From assembly GCF_014650915.1 (NCBI RefSeq), contig NZ_BMVW01000009.1, forward strand, positions 124,001-188,000: 64,000 nucleotides of DNA. The letters are read 5' to 3'. The number at the start of each line of letters is the position of its first letter. Positions within the stretch are counted from its first letter, which is position 1. Positions 60,181 to 64,000 of this stretch are shown one piece after another. This DNA comes from Streptomyces poonensis (GTDB lineage Bacteria > Actinomycetota > Actinomycetes > Streptomycetales > Streptomycetaceae). The position numbers were made by a program, and so were the translations under genes. The notes below the pieces were generated by a model, which saw nothing but the letters and a program-made list of their open reading frames with translations, was not told where the DNA came from and made no database searches.

Positions 60181-61056
60181 ATGGAGCTGCCCCTGGTCGT
60201 GGGCGTCGACGGATCGGAACCGAGCCTCGTGGCGGTCGACTGGGCGGTGGACGAGGCCGCCCGGAGGGGATGGCCGCTGCGGCTGGTGTACGCCTCGCGG
60301 TGGGAACGCTATGAAGGGCTGTCGTCGCCGGGCAGCGTGGAGCGTCCGCCTCAGCGTGTGATGAGGGAGAACATCGTCGGAGCCGCGACGGAGCGCGCCC
60401 GACGGCGCAACCCGGAAGTGAAGGTGACCGGCGAGGTACTGGCGGAGGAAGCGGTGTCCGCCCTGCTGCGCGAAGCCCGCAATGCCTCGGCTCTCGTGAC
60501 GGGATCGCGTGGCCGCGGTGAGCTGAAGGGGCTGCTGCTCGGTTCGGTCGGCCTGGCCGTGGCAGGTCGTGCCCGCTGTCCGGTGTTCGTGGTCCGCGGC
60601 GACGAGGCGGGCCTGGCCGGCACACATGAACGGATCATGCTCGGTGCGGGCGAGGCCGGGACGAGCGGCGACGCGGTTCGCTTCGCCTTCCGCGAGGCCG
60701 AGACGCGGGCGTGCCCCCTCGACGTCGTACGTGCCTGGCGCTGTCCCGCGCACGAGACCGCCGATCACCCCTTGCTGGCCGGAGAACCTGCTCACCAGCA
60801 TGAACAACAGGCGTCTGCCCACCTCGACGCCCTGCTCCGCGACGCGGTGGCCGACCATCCGCAGGTCCGGGTCCATCGCAGCACGGCCGAAGGGCCGACG
60901 CGCAAGGTGCTCCTGCACCGCTCCGCCGCAGCGGACCTTGTGATCATCGGGGCCCGGCGCAGGCACGGCCACTACGGCCTTCAGCTCGGCCGCGTGGGAC
61001 ACACGCTGCTGCACCATGCTCGGTGCCCGGTGGTGATCGTGCCTCAGCAGATCTGA
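60181..61056 (+). CDS. Universal stress protein, tandem USP domains
   Basis: A 291-residue USP of the same subfamily as 50607. Domain 1 starts LVVGVDGSEPSLVAVDWAVDEA, has VYASRWERYEG and an intact TGSRGRGELKGLLLGSVG nucleotide motif. Domain 2 has RAWRCPAHETADHPLLAGEP and ends in a degenerate IIGARRRHGHYGLQLGRVGH with LLHHARCPVVIVP. ATG 60181 follows GGCGGTGAGG; GTG 60172 in frame is an alternative. A SHOCT-domain membrane peptide gene follows 22 bp downstream, likely in the same unit. Confidence 0.93.
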   Translation: MELPLVVGVDGSEPSLVAVDWAVDEAARRGWPLRLVYASRWERYEGLSSPGSVERPPQRVMRENIVGAATERARRRNPEVKVTGEVLAEEAVSALLREARNASALVTGSRGRGELKGLLLGSVGLAVAGRARCPVFVVRGDEAGLAGTHERIMLGAGEAGTSGDAVRFAFREAETRACPLDVVRAWRCPAHETADHPLLAGEPAHQHEQQASAHLDALLRDAVADHPQVRVHRSTAEGPTRKVLLHRSAAADLVIIGARRRHGHYGLQLGRVGHTLLHHARCPVVIVPQQI

Positions 61057-61078
61057 GCTTCCGAGGAAGTGACCCGCG

Positions 61079-61345
61079 ATGTACTGGAACGGCCATGGCA
61101 TGACCGGATGGGGCTGGTTCACGATGTCGATCAGTACGGTCGTGTTGTGGGCTCTGCTCATCACTATTGCAATTCTGATCTTCCGCACCCTGAACCGCGC
61201 GTCCGGAGCACCGCGCACCTCGGTCCCGACGCCGCCCGAGCAGTTGCTCGCCGAACGGTTCGCCCGCGGGGAGATCGACGAGGAGGAGTACCAGCGGCGC
61301 TTGGCCGTATTGCGCGGGAACGGCTCCGGCCTGACCAAACACTGA
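61079..61345 (+). CDS. Small SHOCT-domain membrane protein
   Basis: An 88-residue protein with one membrane helix (MSISTVVLWALLITIAILIF) and a C-terminal SHOCT motif (EQLLAERFARGEIDEEEYQRRLAVL). The SHOCT motif usually promotes oligomerisation or tethering. The Gly/Trp-rich N-terminus is typical. ATG 61079 is 22 bp after the USP stop, behind GAGGAAG. Confidence 0.85.
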   Translation: MYWNGHGMTGWGWFTMSISTVVLWALLITIAILIFRTLNRASGAPRTSVPTPPEQLLAERFARGEIDEEEYQRRLAVLRGNGSGLTKH

Positions 61346-61442
61346 CCGACCGACGGTCGTCCGACGATCGGCCGACGCAGCTCTGCTCACTCAGTGGGCG
61401 GACACAGCGGATCGCGTGCGCCCGTGACGCCTCGTGCGGCGT

Positions 61443-61805
61443 CACAGGCACGCCGGCTCGATGCGGCCCGCGGAATCGACGACCGACAGCCGCTTGACGC
61501 GACGGCGCGCCATGATGCGGGTCGCCTCGGCGATCGTGGCGTCCGCGCGTCCACGTACACGGTGACGGCCGGGATGTCATCGGTTCCCCGCGGTCAGCGC
61601 GCCCGCTTCGGACGGCTCGGTGCCTCCGTCCGTCCCGTCGTGGGTGTGCCGTGCTTCCTCCTTCAGCAGGAGATCCGCCTCCGACACCCACCGATCACCC
61701 GGCCGTCACCCGCCATGACTGGCAGGGCGCTCAGTTCCCATCGGTCGATCAACTGTGCTTCGAAGGGGGTGTTACGGCTGCTGGCGATGACGGTGTGGCT
61801 CATCA
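61443..61805 (-). pseudogene. CBS-BON protein remnant
   Basis: The minus strand from about 61805 reads MSHTVIASSRNTPFEAQLID and WELSALPVMAGDGRVIGG, the first CBS motif of the protein at 19679 (MTHTVAAIGRDATFKE). After frame changes ATIAEATRIMARRRVKRLSV VDSAGR gives the second CBS motif. Its start overlaps the last codons of the flavodoxin gene in another frame. No BON domain remains here. Confidence 0.8.
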
Positions 61806-62311
61806 CTTCGGTCAGACTCGCTCGACAGATCCCGGGCCACCGTCGTCGCCCAGGCGGCGATCTGCTCGAAGTCGTGGAAGTCGCCGCCCTTACCGGATTC
61901 GACGATCATTCGGGCCACGCGCCCTTCGACGTATCCCTCCAGGCGACCGCCGAAGGTGGCATGGCCGCGCGCCGCGATGCGGCGGGCGAGGCGCCGCACG
62001 CCGGGTGCGGGAGGGATGTCCCGTTCGGACGCGGAGGCGTCCAGCGGGCCGCTGCTGAACAGCCAGACCGGACGCCGTGTCAGGGCCCTGCGGTTGCGGC
62101 GGGCGAAACGGCGGGTGTCACGGTGCCAGCGGCCGGCGTACAGCCCGCCCCCGAGGACCACCACGTCGTACCGGCCCACGTCCCCGACGTCCGCCGCCGA
62201 GCGGACGTCCACGGCCAACCCCTCCTTCGCCAGGACCTCCCCGATGCGTCGTGCGATGTCCGCGGTCGATCCGTGCTTCGACCCGTAGGCGACCAGGACC
62301 GTTCCCGTCAT
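61772..62311 (-). CDS. Flavodoxin-domain protein (protoporphyrinogen oxidase-like)
   Basis: A 179-residue protein of the HemG-type flavodoxin family. The FMN phosphate loop is VLVAYGSKHGSTADIARRIG (about residues 4-23). VVVLGGGLYAGRWHRDTRRF follows in the middle, with VWLFSSGPLD near residue 83. It may couple electron flow to quinones or oxidise protoporphyrinogen without oxygen; this role is inferred from the family. ATG 62311 has GAGGAGG ten bases upstream. The last about 15 residues read through DNA that belonged to a CBS gene, so the native C-terminus may have been replaced. Confidence 0.85.
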   Translation of the reverse strand: MTGTVLVAYGSKHGSTADIARRIGEVLAKEGLAVDVRSAADVGDVGRYDVVVLGGGLYAGRWHRDTRRFARRNRRALTRRPVWLFSSGPLDASASERDIPPAPGVRRLARRIAARGHATFGGRLEGYVEGRVARMIVESGKGGDFHDFEQIAAWATTVARDLSSESDRSDEPHRHRQQP

Positions 62312-62326
62312 GACCGGCACACCTCC

Positions 62327-62854
62327 TCACAGCTTGCGCAGCCAGTCGTCGGTGACGCCGTGCACGTGCGGTTCCTCGGGCCGCAGACGGGAGTCGTCGA
62401 AGCGGTACGTGAGGTGGTCGACGACCGCGACCACGCCGTCCGTCCCGCGGCACAGGTGCACGGCCGCGGTGACGTCGCTGCGCCGCTCCAGCCGGCCGGT
62501 CAGCGTCACCACGCCCTCGTGCACATCCACGTCGACGGCATGTGGCGTCAGCCACAGGGCGGTCGTCTCGTACTCGGCGATACCGATGATCCGGTCCCTG
62601 CCGTGCGTGGCGACGAGCGCCCGGTGGCCGGACTTCGCGGGCCCGGCGATCCGGGTGGCGGCCTGCTCCGCGGAGCGCCGGCTGACGGTGAAGAACCGCA
62701 GGCGCAGGTTCGCGTCCGACATCCGCCGGTACAGCCGGAGGACGGCCTCCTGGTCGCCCGTGCCTGCGGGCCGTATGCACACGGTCGTGCCGTCGGTGAG
62801 GAGGGCGTGTACCCGCTCGCCGCCGGATACGGGATGGGCGGGATTGGCGGTCAT
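62327..62854 (-). CDS. Chimera: truncated GNAT acetyltransferase fused to a BON domain
   Basis: A 175-residue protein. Residues about 12-100 match the first part of GNAT domains such as those near acetyl-CoA synthetases (VHALLTDGTTVCIRPAGTGD, SDANLRLRFFTVSRRSAEQA), but the acetyl-CoA-binding loop that should follow is absent. Residues about 108-160 are a BON-like domain (VDVDVHEGVVTLTGRLERRS, GTDGVVAVVDHLTYRFDD), as at the end of the CBS-BON proteins. The join near LWLTPHAVDVDV looks like a deletion fusion that stayed in frame. The start is ATG 62854, with a box 84 bp upstream; no enzymatic activity is expected. Confidence 0.75.
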   Translation of the reverse strand: MTANPAHPVSGGERVHALLTDGTTVCIRPAGTGDQEAVLRLYRRMSDANLRLRFFTVSRRSAEQAATRIAGPAKSGHRALVATHGRDRIIGIAEYETTALWLTPHAVDVDVHEGVVTLTGRLERRSDVTAAVHLCRGTDGVVAVVDHLTYRFDDSRLRPEEPHVHGVTDDWLRKL

Positions 62855-62937
62855 CGTGTGCCTTTCGTCGGCAGGTTGACAGTGTCAGCATCCGCTTCGG
62901 AAGCCTTGACCCCGAGGGGCCGGCCGGGCACGGCGCA

Positions 62938-62951
62938 GGGCCGGACGGCCC
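62938..62951. promoter_or_regulatory. DevR/OsdR-like box upstream of the GNAT-BON gene
   Basis: GGGCCGGACGGCCC, 84 bp before 62854, just past the hypC stop. Confidence 0.65.
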
Positions 62952-62964
62952 GGGCAGCCGGCCG

Positions 62965-63221
62965 TCACGGCAATGGTTCGCCCAGTTCCGTCCCGACAGC
63001 GTCCGCCATCGCCCGCAGGACGTCGAGGGTGCGCTGTGCCTCGGCCTCGTCGACCTCGGTGATCGCGAACCCGACGTGCACGACGACGTACGTCCCGACG
63101 TCGGCCCCGGGCGTGTAGTCGAGGCAGACCTCCCGCCGTACGCCACCGAAGTCGACGGTGGCCATGCGCAGTCCGGCGTCGTCGTGGACCTCCAGGACTC
63201 ACCGGGGATGCCCAGGCACAT
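62965..63221 (-). pseudogene. hypC: HypC-type hydrogenase maturation chaperone with one-base frameshift
   Basis: ATG 63221 reads MCLGIPGE, the invariant HypC start with catalytic Cys2. Then one base is missing: GGTGAGTCCTGGAG stands where GGTGAGGTCCTGGAG is expected. The rest continues in the next frame as VLEVHDDAGLRMATVDFGGV, then VCLDYTPGADVGTYVVVHVG, to a normal end. HypC helps insert iron into NiFe hydrogenases. If a translation start at the internal ATG (63165) is used the active Cys is lost. Either a real recent mutation or a sequence error. Confidence 0.85.
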
Positions 63222-63367
63222 ACGCCTCACCTCCTCGGCCAGCCGGGCGGCGGCCACCGCGGCCTGGCCGTAACTGATGCCGCCGTCCCCGACCGGCACC
63301 TCGCCGCCCACCAGCACCGGAACTCGTTTCCGACTCCGACGACGGCGATCCACGCACGCGTTGCCAT
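63222..63367 (-). pseudogene. Hydrogenase maturation protease N-terminus fused to HypF C-terminus
   Basis: ATG 63367 begins MATRAWIAVVGVGNEFR, the usual start of hydrogenase maturation proteases (GVGNEFR). It then switches frame to VLVGGEVPVGDGGISYGQAA and VAAARLAEEV, the conserved C-terminal end of HypF (NDGGLALGQA type), immediately followed by hypC. A deletion has joined the two genes and removed nearly all of both. Confidence 0.75.
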
Positions 63368-63403
63368 GCCTCCCACGGTGCGCCGTACTCGACACGCTGC
63401 CAG

Positions 63404-63417
63404 AGGCCAATAGGCCC
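63404..63417. promoter_or_regulatory. DevR/OsdR-like box upstream of the hydrogenase-maturation remnants
   Basis: AGGCCAATAGGCCC, 37 bp before ATG 63367, the same distance as the box at 37696 from its gene. Confidence 0.55.
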
Positions 63418-64000
63418 TCACCGAAGACCCGCGCCGCCTGATCGCATCATCACGGGTCCGCCTGATCCGTCGGCCGGGTCCAGGACCTCGTCGGTGCCTT
63501 CCACGCGCGTCATGGCGGACGGGCGGTTCGTTGACCTGCTCAAGGCGAGGTTCTTCTTCGACGACGATGAACGCACCGTCATCCATGAGGCGGCGGTACG
63601 GCCACCTCGGATCCGAGCGAGCGGAGCACCGCTGTGAACACCGGTGAGAACTGTACGGTCACCGAGCCCAAGCGGCAGGCGCGCGTGATGTGAGCCTACC
63701 GGGGAGGCAGTTCGCCCGTCCGGAGACGCACGCAACCGAGAGGCAGACAGCGGCAGAAGCCGGACAGAGCGCTCGTGGGCCCAAGAAGCTCGACTCCGAC
63801 GCCAGAGAATGCGCACAAGACGTCCCGACCGTGCGATTTGCCCGACTTGGCTGGCTTCTACGTTCTCGGCTCGGCGTAATGGGGCGCCTGCGACCGCAGC
63901 TCCTGCGATGGCGCTGATTACCCGGATGTAGCTCGCCCACAGTGACGGAACCGGACGTATTGATGTGTCGTCAGCCAGGTCAAGCCGCATCTGTCAGACG
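63418..64000. other. Right end of window, no gene confidently recognised
   Basis: A short plus-strand frame at 63512-63637 (MADGRFVDLLKARFFFDDDE, 41 codons) is possible but unsupported. The last 300 bp are less GC-rich and show no family features. Confidence 0.3.

Noticed and set aside
63418..63990. Minus-strand 190-codon open frame at the right end
   Set aside because: No start signal, no domain, Ser/Arg-rich composition typical of a chance frame.

Overview
The window is very GC-rich with strong third-position GC bias. Its gene families (tandem-domain universal stress proteins, DevS/DevR-type two-component proteins, HPF-like and Rv1733c-like proteins) point to a Streptomyces-type actinomycete chromosome. 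The accessory character, with mobile elements and many broken genes, would suit a chromosome arm, but that is inference.

Layout. (1) 1-3.65 kb: the proline-rich tail of a protein, a 6-phosphogluconate dehydrogenase (gnd) copy lacking its N-terminal half, gene remnants and an intact gnd. (2) 3.65-7.8 kb: mobile DNA. A complete IS630-type element abuts a Tn3-family transposase that has lost its middle, followed by an unknown gene, a serine resolvase and a nucleoside deoxyribosyltransferase-like gene. (3) 8.2-63.4 kb: a large hypoxia/dormancy island. Intact genes are adhE, two CBS-BON proteins, an HPF-like protein and a short relative, oleate hydratase, flavohaemoglobin, a SulP transporter, a cyclic-nucleotide-binding protein, two carbamate kinases, two pyridoxamine-oxidase-fold proteins, pyruvate formate-lyase with its activase, a KhtT/KhtU-like K+/H+ antiporter pair, two alcohol dehydrogenases, GAPDH, an Rv1733c-like protein, an Acg-like nitroreductase, pyruvate phosphate dikinase, a DoxX-like protein, seven tandem USPs, a DevS-like kinase, a second DevS-like kinase with a one-base frameshift, and a DevR-like regulator. 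(4) 56.9-63.4 kb: small unknown genes, an Mrr-type nuclease, another USP, and a minus-strand run of hydrogenase-maturation remnants, a GNAT-BON chimera and a flavodoxin.

How it fits together. A 14-bp near-palindrome, GGG(A/C)C(C/G/T)NN(C/T)GGCCC, lies upstream of most operons. It has the length and symmetry of the mycobacterial DosR/DevR box GGGACTWWAGTCCC. I infer one DevR/OsdR-type regulon. Its products would support survival without oxygen: mixed-acid fermentation (PflB/PflA, AdhE, Adh, PPDK, GAPDH), NO detoxification (Hmp), ATP from carbamoyl phosphate (ArcC), ribosome protection and stress signalling (USP, CBS). This resembles the OsdKR regulon described in Streptomyces coelicolor.

The most unusual trait is that intact genes are interleaved with shrunken second copies: PPDK, PflA, nitroreductase, DoxX, GAPDH, Adh, antiporter, USP, CBS-BON, HPF-like, DevR, gnd, arginine deiminase, ornithine carbamoyltransferase and an ArcD-like antiporter. 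Most were shortened by internal deletions that join distant pieces, sometimes of different genes. Two otherwise well-preserved genes (the second kinase and hypC) are each broken by one missing base next to a GTC codon, which could be real or a sequencing error.
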